Shown here piece by piece: positions 9,004-17,003 of a stretch of 64,000 nucleotides of DNA. This DNA is from Phycisphaerales bacterium (GTDB taxonomy: Bacteria; Planctomycetota; Phycisphaerae; Phycisphaerales; UBA1924). Under the pieces are notes generated by a model that saw nothing but the letters and a program-made list of their open reading frames with translations, had not been told where the DNA came from and did no database searches. The DNA lies in contig CP064987.1 in assembly GCA_016699835.1 (NCBI GenBank), positions 806,001-870,000 on the forward strand. Direction: 5' to 3'. Position 1 is the stretch's first letter. Each line of letters starts with the position of its first letter. A program made the translations under genes and the position numbers.

Positions 9004-9990
9004 ATGTATGTTCCTTTCATGCTCCCCACCGCCGACATCATCCGCAAACTCCTCGACCACGAAACAACCCTCGACGACCTCGTCCACGAGATCACCACCA
9101 CCAAGGACGCCCTCGCCGAGTGGACCCGCCTTCCCGAACTCGAGCACCTCTTCGAGAAACTCAAACACCTCTTCGAACTCCGCGCCGACATGCTCCTGAT
9201 GCAAGCGAAGGTCCACGCCATCGCCTGCCTCTCGCGCATCATCCTCCGAGGCGAAGACAACGAACTCACCCGAAGAGCCGCCACCACCATCCTCAAACTC
9301 AAGATGGCCTCAGCCGGCACCAATCCCGGTGGCACCGCTCCCGGTGGCCCCGCCCCTGGTGGCACCGCTCTCCTGAGCGGTGCTCCGACCGAACCCCCCA
9401 CACCTCGTAGGGCAGGCGGCCCGCCTGCCTCTACTCCTTCTACCTCTTCTCATGCCTCAATGAGGAAGAGCATCCCGCCTGTGGCTACTCCTCATGCTCC
9501 ATCTGAGAGCACAGAAAATGAAGGCCTCTCGCCACTGCCCACTCTTCTCACTCCGCCCTCTCCCCCACATCCACAATCGCGCACGCCTGAATCACAGGCA
9601 CTCCAGCCTCCTCCACCATCGCCACCAACGCCTCACTCTCTGACCCAGGATTCAGCCACACCTCTCCCACATCACCCCGTCCGAGAACGTGAGGCATCAC
9701 CTCCTCCCCAACCTCCGCCGGCACATAAAACAGCACCCGGTCAAACGGCCCAACCGCATCCTCAACCCGCCGCACCACCGCCAAACCCTCAATCAAGCCG
9801 CCCCTCGGGTTCACGGGCACCACCTCGTGCCCCTGCCTTTGGTACGCCCGCACCGCCTTGTTCCCAAACTTCTCACGATCCCCCGACGCCCCGACGATCA
9901 TCACTCTCATGGATTGCTCCTCGTGCCTGCCCGCCAGGCTCTGAGATGCCTCTCCAGACCTCCAGTGGCTCCATCCGTTTATCCGGATGA
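9004..9990 (+). CDS. Unrecognised helical protein with a repeat-derived C-terminal extension
   Basis: Only the first roughly 105 residues look like a normal protein. They are helical and charged, with TTLDDLVHEITTTKD, LEHLFEKLKHLFELRADM and CLSRIILRGEDNELTRRA. The frame then enters a GGTGGCACC hairpin repeat (TNPGGTAPGGPAPGGTALLS) and a Pro/Ser-rich tract. It continues antisense to the CoA-binding gene until 9990, giving 328 residues. I infer that the ancestral stop was lost by repeat insertion, or that the true protein is shorter and a frameshift is hidden in the repeat. The start may be 9004 or the in-frame ATG at 9019. I do not recognise the family. Confidence 0.5.
   Translation: MYVPFMLPTADIIRKLLDHETTLDDLVHEITTTKDALAEWTRLPELEHLFEKLKHLFELRADMLLMQAKVHAIACLSRIILRGEDNELTRRAATTILKLKMASAGTNPGGTAPGGPAPGGTALLSGAPTEPPTPRRAGGPPASTPSTSSHASMRKSIPPVATPHAPSESTENEGLSPLPTLLTPPSPPHPQSRTPESQALQPPPPSPPTPHSLTQDSATPLPHHPVREREASPPPQPPPAHKTAPGQTAQPHPQPAAPPPNPQSSRPSGSRAPPRAPAFGTPAPPCSQTSHDPPTPRRSSLSWIAPRACPPGSEMPLQTSSGSIRLSG
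9358..9383. repeat. Dispersed hairpin repeat, copy 3 (inside a coding frame)
   Basis: GGTGGCACCGCTCTCCTGAGCGGTGC, a 9-bp stem with a TCCT loop. It is preceded by a partial copy GGTGGCACCGCTC at 9329-9341, suggesting local duplication. It lies in frame within the gene starting at 9004 and is read there as GGTALLSGA. Confidence 0.8.
9403..9490 (+). repeat. Composite intergenic repeat, copy B
   Basis: Has the same order of blocks as 8762-8870: CTCGTAGGGCAGGCGGCCCGCCTGCC, CTACTCCTTCTACCTC, then CATCCCGCCTGTGGCTACT. Directly follows hairpin repeat copy 3, as copy A follows copy 2, so hairpin plus composite block behave as one unit. Confidence 0.65.
9548..9910 (-). CDS. CoA-binding (Rossmann) domain protein
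   Basis: 120 residues forming a single CoA_binding_2-type domain. It starts MRVMIVGASGDREKFGNKAV and continues with GHEVVPVNPRGGLIEGL, DRVLFYVPAEVGEEVMPHVL, GDVGEVWLNPGSESEALVAM and PVIQACAIVDVG. This matches the YccU-like family of small CoA-binding proteins in length and motif order. The ATG at 9910 is preceded by GGAGCAATCC. It is divergent from metF, with a 24-bp palindrome between them. Its function in the cell is unknown; a CoA- or nucleotide-sensing role is an inference from the fold. Confidence 0.85.
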   Translation of the reverse strand: MRVMIVGASGDREKFGNKAVRAYQRQGHEVVPVNPRGGLIEGLAVVRRVEDAVGPFDRVLFYVPAEVGEEVMPHVLGRGDVGEVWLNPGSESEALVAMVEEAGVPVIQACAIVDVGERAE

Positions 9991-9996
9991 ACGGAT
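9973..9996. promoter_or_regulatory. 24-bp palindrome upstream of metF, probable operator
   Basis: ATCCGTTTATCC and GGATGAACGGAT form an inverted repeat with 11 of 12 positions paired and no spacer, 58 bp before the metF start. The size and symmetry suit a dimeric repressor such as an ArsR-type methionine-cycle regulator (inference). No SAM riboswitch was seen. Confidence 0.55.
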
Positions 9997-10053
9997 ATAG
10001 TCACCGCACCCGGGCACCCCGGGCACCACGATCGTTCACGTCAGGGACCGGCG

Positions 10054-10965
10054 ATGCACCTTCGAGACATCTTCAAATCCCACCACTCGACCTTCTCCTT
10101 CGAGTTCTTTCCACCCAAGACCGCCGAGGGCGCCAACGACCTCTTCGAGTCCATCCGTGAACTCGAGTCCCTCCGACCCACCTTCGTCTCCGCCACCTAC
10201 GGCGCCGGCGGCAGCACCCGCGACCTCACCCACAACCTCGTCGTCCGGCTCAAGTCCGACACCTCCCTCGATCCCGTCCCCCATCTCACCTGCGTCGGCC
10301 ACGACGAACGCGAGGTCGGAGCCATCCTCGAGCGCTACGCCGCCGCCGGCATCAGCAACATCCTCGCCCTCCGAGGCGACGTTCCCAAGTCCATCGAAGG
10401 CTCTCCCTGGAAGTCCTTCCACTACGCCGGCGATCTCGTCCGCTTCATCAAGAAGTTCGCCGACAAGGGCATCCATCCCGACTCGCGAGGCTTCGGCATC
10501 GCCGTCGCCGGGTTCCCCGAAGGCCACCCCGAGACCCCCAACCGCCTCGTCGAGATCGACCGTCTCAAGGCCAAAGTGGACGAGGGCGCCGACGCCATCA
10601 TCACCCAACTCTTCTTCGACAACCGTGACTTCTACGACTTCCGCGCCCGCTGCGAGATGGCCGGCATCAAGGTCCCCATCGTCGCCGGCATCATGCCCAT
10701 CACCTCCACCGCCGGCATGAAACGAATGGCCGAGCTCGCCCTCGGTGCCCGATACCCCGCCTCCCTCCTCCGCGCCCTCAACCGCGCCGGTGGCGACGAG
10801 GACGGCGTCCGACGCGTCGGCATCCACTGGGCCACCGAGCAATCCCGAGACCTCCTCGACCACGACGTCGCCGGAATCCACTTCTACACCCTCAACCGCT
10901 CCACCGCCACCCGCGAGATCTACGCCACCCTCGGCGTCAAAGACTCCTCGGGCCTCCGCCGATAG
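10054..10965 (+). CDS. metF: Methylenetetrahydrofolate reductase
   Basis: 303 residues, the usual bacterial MetF length. This FAD enzyme reduces 5,10-methylene-THF to 5-methyl-THF for methionine synthesis. Seen motifs are FSFEFFPPKTAEG near the N-terminus with the catalytic-type Glu, FVSATYGAGGSTRD, HLTCVGHDEREV, NILALRGDVPK, GIAVAGFPEGHPE, ADAIITQLFFDNRDFYDF, PIVAGIMPIT and a C-terminal GIHFYTLNRS. The ATG at 10054 lies in CGGCGATGCACC without a strong Shine-Dalgarno. A palindromic operator candidate lies just upstream. Confidence 0.96.
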   Translation: MHLRDIFKSHHSTFSFEFFPPKTAEGANDLFESIRELESLRPTFVSATYGAGGSTRDLTHNLVVRLKSDTSLDPVPHLTCVGHDEREVGAILERYAAAGISNILALRGDVPKSIEGSPWKSFHYAGDLVRFIKKFADKGIHPDSRGFGIAVAGFPEGHPETPNRLVEIDRLKAKVDEGADAIITQLFFDNRDFYDFRARCEMAGIKVPIVAGIMPITSTAGMKRMAELALGARYPASLLRALNRAGGDEDGVRRVGIHWATEQSRDLLDHDVAGIHFYTLNRSTATREIYATLGVKDSSGLRR

Positions 10966-10981
10966 TCCGCTACAGTCCACC

Positions 10982-11761
10982 ATGCGCGCGACACGCCACG
11001 CCTTCACCCTCATCGAACTCCTTGTCGTCGTCGCCATCATCGCGCTCCTCATCGGCATCCTCCTCCCAGCGATCGCCAAGGCACGACAGGCCGCTCGCAC
11101 CGTCGCCTGCGGCAGCCAACTCCACCAGATCGGCATCGGAACCATCCAATACCTCGTTGATTTCAAGGACCACCTCCCGCAGGCGCTCGGCCCGCTCCCC
11201 GGCGGCGGCGAGGCCGTCATCGGAGCCCTCTTCGCCGGGAAAAAAGGCCAACTCCCGTTCTACGGCATCGACACCATCGGTCCCGAACGCCGCCCGCTGA
11301 ATCGATACGTCCTCGACTTCACGCCGCCACCCGACAAAAGCCCCGCCAACATCGGACTCCCCGTCTTCCACTCACCCGTCGACAAGGGCGCCCAGAACAC
11401 CGGCGTTCCCATCCCCGGCTTCGATCGCACCGATTCCATGTACGAACTCCTCGGCTCGAGTTACACGCTCAACGACCACGCCCTCGAGGGCGACAGTGTT
11501 CCGACGCTCGTCCCACGACAACCCGACGGCGGCGGCGGCCGGATGCCGCCCGTCACCAACACCGCCAAAACCTGGGTCGTCGCCACGCACACCATCTACA
11601 ATTACGAGCAGGACGGCGATCGCGGCATGGACTGGCTGACGCGCACCACTAACGCCGGAACCCGGGCAAATCTCCTGTACGTCGATGCCCACGTGCGCAC
11701 CGGCGTCACCGTCCCGCGCGGCATCGTGAACACGACCGCCGATTACACGTTTTTGCCCTGA
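10982..11761 (+). CDS. Type II secretion/type IV pilin-like protein (prepilin N-terminal methylation)
   Basis: 259 residues. The N-terminus MRATRHAFTLIELLVVVAII is a textbook prepilin cleavage/methylation site (F at +1, E at +5) followed by a hydrophobic helix. The rest resembles planctomycete pseudopilin-like proteins, with ARQAARTVACGSQLHQIG after the helix and LLYVDAHVR near the C-terminus. The ATG at 10982 was chosen because it puts the methylation motif at residue 8. The gene starts 16 bp after metF and its 3' end overlaps the convergent phosphatase gene by 19 bp. Its substrate or machine is unknown. Confidence 0.88.
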   Translation: MRATRHAFTLIELLVVVAIIALLIGILLPAIAKARQAARTVACGSQLHQIGIGTIQYLVDFKDHLPQALGPLPGGGEAVIGALFAGKKGQLPFYGIDTIGPERRPLNRYVLDFTPPPDKSPANIGLPVFHSPVDKGAQNTGVPIPGFDRTDSMYELLGSSYTLNDHALEGDSVPTLVPRQPDGGGGRMPPVTNTAKTWVVATHTIYNYEQDGDRGMDWLTRTTNAGTRANLLYVDAHVRTGVTVPRGIVNTTADYTFLP

Positions 11762-13260
11762 TCCAAATCACCGGCGGCGCTCGCGGGCACGGAACTCGGC
11801 ACGGCCGCGAACTCGACCTCGACGATGAGCGTGTCGTCCATCGGGCCGCCGTCGCGGTGGGCGACGACCGCGCGCATGACCAGGTCGGCGACGGAAGCCT
11901 CGCCCGCCGCCCAGCCGGCGCGGGCCAGTTTCGCGATGCCGGGCATGGAGAGTTCCTTGCCCCACGCGTCGCGGGCCTCCATGGCGCCGTCGGTGTACGC
12001 GAGGAGCCGATCGCCGGGCGAGAACGCGAGCGACTTCGGCGACGGGTCATACTCGCTCGCGTCGAGGATGCCGAGCATGGTGGCGGTGGAGGCGAGTTCG
12101 TGCATCTCGCCATCGGTGGAGCGGACGAAGGCGGTGGGATGGCCGGCGCTGGCCCAGGTGAGTGCGCGCGCGTCGGCGTCGAATCGGACGCACATCGCGG
12201 TGGCGAATACACCCTGTGCGCCCAACGCGGCGAGGGCGTAGGTGTTGATGTCCTTGAGCAGGGCGTCGGGTCCAACTTCGGGCTGCACGGCGACGAGTCG
12301 TTGGAGTTCGCCATGGATCCGATTGACGGCGAGGGCGGCGGGGATGCCATGGCCTGAGACATCGATGAGTACGACGCTTAGAGTTCCGGATGGTGCCGTG
12401 TGCACGAAGAGAAAATCGCCGCCGATGTCTCGCATGGGCTCGTAGCGATAGGCGAGTCGGATCGGCCCGTCGGAGATCTGCGGCGGGAAGAGGGCCTCGT
12501 GCAGGCGTCTCGCCTGCACGAGTTCGGCGGAGAGTTCCTGGACCTCGCCCGTGAGATTCTCGAATCGTTCCTTGATGCGTGCGGCCTGGAATCTCGCGTC
12601 GAACTCGCGGTATCGCCACCAGCTCCAGGCCATGCCGGGCGCGGCGCTGGCGACGAAGCCGAGCATGAGCCACAGGGCGAGATTCGCGGGAGATTTCACG
12701 AGAAGGACGATGACGGCGACGAAGATGGTGAAGCAGGCGAGGGCGATGCGGGCGGACTCGCGGATGGTCATGGGAACGAGGACGCAGGCGAGGGTGAACA
12801 TCATGGCGAAGGCCATGATGGCGATGACGCCGGCCCAGGCCTGGGCGTTTCGCACGTCCTCGGCGGTGGCGTAGGCGTCTCGATTCGCCTGGTACTTCAG
12901 GACCTCGAAGGACATGGCAATGGCGAGAGCGGTGATCGTCAGCCAGGTGAGGACCCAGACGAGACGGCTTCGGGGCGGGCGGCGGATGAGCAGGTAGGCG
13001 AGCACGCCGGAGAAGAGGAGGCCGATGGAGAGATTCTCGGCGGCGCCGACGACGCTGGTCACGCTGTCGGAGTTGGAGGTAGACAATGTGTCGCGAGAGC
13101 CGAGGAGATCGGGCAGGTAGGCGGTCAGGCCGACGAGCATCAAGGTGATAGCAAGGATGCAGTACCACTGGATGCGTTTGCGCAGGACGCGGCCGCGCTC
13201 GCGATCGAAGGCCTCGACGTGGTCCATGTGGAGCGTGGATGAGGAGTCTCGTCGGGGCAT
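11743..13260 (-). CDS. Membrane PP2C-type (SpoIIE/RsbU-like) serine phosphatase
   Basis: 505 residues. About six hydrophobic segments occupy residues 30-220 (for example YCILAITLMLVGLTAYL, GLLFSGVLAYLLI, VLTWLTITALAIAMSF). A short coiled-coil linker follows (ERFENLTGEVQELSAELVQA). The PP2C domain then shows LPPQ-like FPPQISDGPIRLAYRYEPMR, DIGGDFLF, VVLIDVSGHGIPAAL and GDRLLAYTDGAMEA, with the metal-binding aspartates (GGDF, DVSGHG, TDG, DDTL) present. It probably reverses anti-anti-sigma phosphorylation in a partner-switching pathway; no partner gene lies nearby. Codon pattern matches neighbours. Confidence 0.9.
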   Translation of the reverse strand: MPRRDSSSTLHMDHVEAFDRERGRVLRKRIQWYCILAITLMLVGLTAYLPDLLGSRDTLSTSNSDSVTSVVGAAENLSIGLLFSGVLAYLLIRRPPRSRLVWVLTWLTITALAIAMSFEVLKYQANRDAYATAEDVRNAQAWAGVIAIMAFAMMFTLACVLVPMTIRESARIALACFTIFVAVIVLLVKSPANLALWLMLGFVASAAPGMAWSWWRYREFDARFQAARIKERFENLTGEVQELSAELVQARRLHEALFPPQISDGPIRLAYRYEPMRDIGGDFLFVHTAPSGTLSVVLIDVSGHGIPAALAVNRIHGELQRLVAVQPEVGPDALLKDINTYALAALGAQGVFATAMCVRFDADARALTWASAGHPTAFVRSTDGEMHELASTATMLGILDASEYDPSPKSLAFSPGDRLLAYTDGAMEARDAWGKELSMPGIAKLARAGWAAGEASVADLVMRAVVAHRDGGPMDDTLIVEVEFAAVPSSVPASAAGDLDQGKNV

Positions 13261-13408
13261 GGGCTGGCGATTGGACGAGATGGCCGTGGATGGAGTGTCT
13301 GCACGATCGAAGCGGCGAGGCAGGCGGAATCAGTATAGGAAATGCGGGGTGTCGCTTTCGTGACAGAATGTGGGCGTGGGGCGAATCGTCGAGGAAGTTG
13401 TAGTAGAA

Positions 13409-13458
13409 GTAGACACAGGCGGGACGCCCCCCCTCTCTGTGCCACGAGATTGGGTAGG
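13409..13458 (-). repeat. Composite intergenic repeat, copy C (reverse orientation)
   Basis: On the minus strand it reads CTACCCAATCTCGTGG, then a GC-rich tract, then GGCGTCCCGCCTGTGTCTAC, the ends of copy A with the middle deleted. It occupies the gap between the PP2C gene and the M24 peptidase gene. Confidence 0.65.
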
Positions 13459-13500
13459 AGGTTCGGTGCGAGACAATTGGGCCGCTACCCTTCCAGAACC

Positions 13501-14805
13501 ATGGCCAAACGCATCACCACAGGCGGCTCGGGATCTGGAGATCGGGGTGGTCGGAACAAGCGGGCGCGTGTGCACACGCCGGCGAAAGGCCGCGGGAAGG
13601 GAACGTCGAAAGGCTCGGGTGGTTCTGCGCGTCGGCCTGCGCCGATCAAGGTCGCGGCGGTTCGTGGCGCGGGGCGGGCGCAGGCGTTGGGGAAGCGCGG
13701 GCCGACGCCCGACTTTGCGGCGCGGATCGCGCGGCTGTTGAGTGAGACGCGCAAGCGCGGCGTGGAGCACGCGGTGATCAGCCACTCGACGGACGTTGGA
13801 TATCTCACGGGATTTCTGGGTGGGGACAGCGTGCTGTGCGTGGGGCCTGAACTCGGTTCCAAGGGCGCGGTGATCGTGAGCGATGGGCGGTATGCCGAGG
13901 AACTCGAGCCGCAGCACACGCTCGCGGATGTGGTGCTGCGGACGAAGGGGATGTGGGAAACGGTGGGCGATGTGTTGAAGCGGCAGCGCGTCGCGCGGTT
14001 CGCGGTGCAGGCGGAGCACCTGAGCGTCGCGGAGTATGAGACGATCCAGCGGGCGATGGCGAGCGGCGACGGGATGGAGGCGGTGGCGATCTCGGGGCTT
14101 GTGGGCGCGCTGAGGCTCGTGAAGGACGAGGCGGAGATCGAACTGATCCAAACGGCGATCCGGATCCAGGAGGCGGCGCTGCTGGCGGTGCTGCCGACGA
14201 TCCGTGCGGGTCAGACGGAACTGGAGATCGCGGCGAACCTCGAGGCGGAGATGAAGAAGCGCGGGAGCAGCCGCTGCTGGTTTGATTCGATCGTGGGCGC
14301 GAGGGCGAATGGATCGCTGCCGCACTATCGGCCGGCGCGGACGAAGACGGCGGCGGGTGCTCCGCTTCTGATCGACTGGGGGGCGACGTTCGAGGGGTAC
14401 TGCGGCGACATGACGCGGACGTTCTCCTTGGGCAAGTGGTCGAAGACGATGCGTGAGATCTATGAGATCGTGCGCGAGGCGCAGGAGATGTCGGCGGCGG
14501 CGCTGGCGCCGGGGCGGATGGCGCACTCGATCGATCGGATCGCGCGCGAGCACATCGAGAAGCACGGGTATGAGTTGCCCCACGGGCTTGGGCATGGGCT
14601 GGGGATGACGAAGGAGCCGCCGTATTTGAATCCGCTGATGGCGGACATGGAGTTGAGGCCCGGGCACGTGGTGACGGTGGAGCCTGGGATTTACCTGCCG
14701 GGGATCGGGGGCGTGCGGATCGAGGACTTGTACGTGATCACGGAGACGGGGGCGCGGAACTTCTGCAGGTTGCCGAAGATGCTGGAGTGGTCGACGCTTC
14801 GGTGA
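13501..14805 (+). CDS. M24 family aminopeptidase (Xaa-Pro peptidase type)
   Basis: 434 residues. The N-terminal creatinase-like domain (SHSTDVGYLTGFLGGDSVL) precedes a pita-bread catalytic domain. All five metal ligands are visible: Asp in LIDWGATFEG, Asp in YCGDMTRTFSLG, His in LPHGLGHGLGM, Glu in VVTVEPGIYLPG and Glu in GGVRIEDLYV. It cleaves N-terminal residues, probably before proline, in the cytoplasm. Unusual is an N-terminal tail of about 60 residues rich in Lys, Arg and Gly (KRITTGGSGSGDRGGRNKRA, then KGRGKGTSKGSGG) ahead of the conserved domain. The ATG at 13501 gives this tail; a later start cannot be excluded. Confidence 0.92.
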   Translation: MAKRITTGGSGSGDRGGRNKRARVHTPAKGRGKGTSKGSGGSARRPAPIKVAAVRGAGRAQALGKRGPTPDFAARIARLLSETRKRGVEHAVISHSTDVGYLTGFLGGDSVLCVGPELGSKGAVIVSDGRYAEELEPQHTLADVVLRTKGMWETVGDVLKRQRVARFAVQAEHLSVAEYETIQRAMASGDGMEAVAISGLVGALRLVKDEAEIELIQTAIRIQEAALLAVLPTIRAGQTELEIAANLEAEMKKRGSSRCWFDSIVGARANGSLPHYRPARTKTAAGAPLLIDWGATFEGYCGDMTRTFSLGKWSKTMREIYEIVREAQEMSAAALAPGRMAHSIDRIAREHIEKHGYELPHGLGHGLGMTKEPPYLNPLMADMELRPGHVVTVEPGIYLPGIGGVRIEDLYVITETGARNFCRLPKMLEWSTLR

Positions 14806-14958
14806 TGGTGTGGATGGTGAGGTGCGAGCGGGGTTGCGGCGTGCGTTTCCGTCCTACCCTTCGCCCCAATGGGTTCGCCAGTTCGCGCCGGGCATGGCGT
14901 GGGTGGCGGACCGTCGGATGCCTGATCTAGACCGTTGGATACCCAGAAAGGGTGTGCG

Positions 14959-15471
14959 ATGCTCGACAAACTGAAGGACATCGTGAAGTTGATGGTGGAC
15001 AACGATTTGTCTGAGGTTGATCTGAAGATCAAGGAGGACACGATCAAGGTTCGGCGCGGGCCCGCGGCGGGAACGACCGTGAATCACCAGCCGGTGATGT
15101 ATGGGGGTATGGGCGGCTCGATGCCGATGGCGGCGCCCGCGTTCGCGGCGCCTGCGTCCGCGGCTCATGCACCGGTCGCGGCGGCGAGCGCGGCCCCGAC
15201 GCCCTCGGCTGGCGGCGGAACGCCCGCGGGGCTTGTGGCGATCGAGAGCCCGATGGTCGGAACGTTCTATTCGGCGCCGAATCCGGACACGCCGGCGTTT
15301 GTGAAACCCGGGGCGAGCATCGGGCCCGATTCGGTCGTGTGCCTGATCGAGGCGATGAAGGTCTTCAACGAGATCAAGGCGGAGAAGTCGGGCGTGATCG
15401 AGCAGATTCTCGTGAAGAACGGCGAGGCGGTGGAGTTCGGTCAGAAGTTGTTCCTGATTCGGCCGGCGTGA
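14959..15471 (+). CDS. accB: Biotin carboxyl carrier protein of acetyl-CoA carboxylase
   Basis: 170 residues. The N-terminal helix LDKLKDIVKLMVDNDLSEVD is followed by an Ala/Pro-rich linker (residues about 48-95). The C-terminal biotinyl domain carries ESPMVGTFYSAPNPDTPAFV and IEAMKVFNEIKAEKSG, with the biotinylated Lys near residue 134. It carries carboxyl groups between AccC and the carboxyltransferase in fatty acid synthesis. The ATG at 14959 follows GAAAGGGTGTGCG. accC follows after a 164-bp gap that contains an inverted-repeat element. Confidence 0.96.
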   Translation: MLDKLKDIVKLMVDNDLSEVDLKIKEDTIKVRRGPAAGTTVNHQPVMYGGMGGSMPMAAPAFAAPASAAHAPVAAASAAPTPSAGGGTPAGLVAIESPMVGTFYSAPNPDTPAFVKPGASIGPDSVVCLIEAMKVFNEIKAEKSGVIEQILVKNGEAVEFGQKLFLIRPA

Positions 15472-15473
15472 CC

Positions 15474-15614
15474 GAACGCAGAGGAAGACGGAGGGGCGAG
15501 GAGGAAGACAAAGGGAAGTATGGGGTTCTTCTCGTTACTCTGACTGTTCTGCCGTTTACCCACCTGGCTCTGCTCTCTGTTTTCCTCTGAATGACCTCTG
15601 TGTCCTTTGCGTTC
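15474..15614. repeat. Inverted-repeat element between accB and accC
   Basis: Left end GAACGCAGAGGAAGACGGAGG and right end CCTCTGTGTCCTTTGCGTTC are near-complementary (about 16-17 of 20 positions) and bracket about 100 bp of purine/pyrimidine-skewed DNA. It starts 2 bp after the accB stop and ends 21 bp before the accC start. It could be a small non-autonomous element or a foldback transcript. Confidence 0.6.
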
Positions 15615-15635
15615 TGATTTCTTCGAGCGACCAGC

Positions 15636-16976
15636 ATGTTCAAACGCATCCTCATCGCGAATCGTGGCGAGATCGCCCTTCGGATCATGCGGGCCTGTCA
15701 GGAGATGGGCATCGAGACGGTGTGCGTGTATTCGACCGCCGATCGGGACGCGCCGTATCTGCGGCTGGCGGATCGGGCGATCTGCATCGGGCCCGGGCCG
15801 GCGCGCCAGTCGTACATCGACATCACGCGGATCATCGCCGCCGCCGAGATCGCCGACGTGGACGCGATCCATCCCGGGTATGGGTTCCTGTCGGAACGTG
15901 CGGACTTCTCGCAGGCGTGCCGGGATTGCAAGATCGAGTTCATCGGGCCGACGCCCGAGGCGATGGCGAAACTGGGGGACAAGGTCGCGTGCAAGAAGAC
16001 GGCGAAGGAGGCGAAGGTTCCGATCTTCCCCGGCTCCGACGGCGCGATCGAGGAGGAGGACGAGGCCGTCGCGGTGGCGACGAAGATCGGGTATCCGGTG
16101 ATCATCAAGGCGGCGGCGGGCGGGGGCGGGCGCGGGATGCGCGTGTGTCGAAACGAGGCGACGCTGCGCTCGTCGATCAAGGCGGCGCAGCAGGAGGCGC
16201 AGGCGGCGTTCGGGAACGGGGCCGTGTTCATCGAGAAGTTCCTCGAGCACGCGCGGCACGTCGAGGTCCAGGTGCTTGGGGACAAGCACGGGCACGCCGT
16301 GCACCTGTACGAGCGGGACTGCTCGCTCCAGCGTCGGCACCAGAAGGTGATCGAGGAGGCGCCGGGGCCAAACATCGATCGCAAGAAGCGCGAGAACGTC
16401 TGCGAGGCGGCGGCGCGGCTGATCAAGGCCGCCAACTACCACGGGGCCGCCACCGTCGAGTTCCTGATGGACGACAAGCAGAACTTCTACATGCTCGAGG
16501 TGAACACGCGGGTGCAGGTGGAGCACCCGGTGACGGAGATGATCACGGGGATCGACATCGTGAAGACGACGATCCGGGTGGCGGCGGGGGAGAAACTGGC
16601 GTTCCGGCAGGGGGACATCTCGATCCGCGGGCACGCGATGGAGTGCCGCATCAACGCGGAGGACCCGGAGCACAACTTTCGGCCGAGCGCGGGGAGGATC
16701 ACGACGTTCGAGCCGCCGGGCGGGCTGGGCGTTCGCCTGGACAGCCACGTCGTCACGGGGTATGCCGTGCCGCCGAACTATGACAGCATGATCGGGAAAC
16801 TGATCTGCTGGGCGGACGACCGCGAGCAGTGCATGGACCGGATGGCTCGGGCGCTGCGCGAGTTCCGCGTGGAGGGGATCAAGACGACGATCCCGCTGCA
16901 CCAGCGGCTGATGGAAGATCGCGCGTTCCGGCAGGGGGGCGTGGATATTCACTATCTGGAGCGGCTGCTGAAGTAA
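15636..16976 (+). CDS. accC: Biotin carboxylase subunit of acetyl-CoA carboxylase
   Basis: 446 residues, the normal AccC length. It opens MFKRILIANRGEIALRIMRA. It shows DAIHPGYGFLSERADF, the ATP-grasp glycine loop KAAAGGGGRGMRVCRNE, HVEVQVLGDKHG, RDCSLQRRHQKVIEEAP, EFLMDDKQNFYMLEVNTRVQ (cut here), VEHPVTEMITGIDIV and ECRINAEDP. It carboxylates biotin on AccB using bicarbonate and ATP. The carboxyltransferase genes accA/accD are not in the window. Confidence 0.97.
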   Translation: MFKRILIANRGEIALRIMRACQEMGIETVCVYSTADRDAPYLRLADRAICIGPGPARQSYIDITRIIAAAEIADVDAIHPGYGFLSERADFSQACRDCKIEFIGPTPEAMAKLGDKVACKKTAKEAKVPIFPGSDGAIEEEDEAVAVATKIGYPVIIKAAAGGGGRGMRVCRNEATLRSSIKAAQQEAQAAFGNGAVFIEKFLEHARHVEVQVLGDKHGHAVHLYERDCSLQRRHQKVIEEAPGPNIDRKKRENVCEAAARLIKAANYHGAATVEFLMDDKQNFYMLEVNTRVQVEHPVTEMITGIDIVKTTIRVAAGEKLAFRQGDISIRGHAMECRINAEDPEHNFRPSAGRITTFEPPGGLGVRLDSHVVTGYAVPPNYDSMIGKLICWADDREQCMDRMARALREFRVEGIKTTIPLHQRLMEDRAFRQGGVDIHYLERLLK

Positions 16977-17003
16977 ACCGTCTCGCGGAACAGGAGGACG
17001 CCC

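Noticed and set aside
10036..10053. SAM or SAH riboswitch before metF
   Set aside because: The 90-bp leader lacks the conserved blocks of either class; only a palindrome is present.
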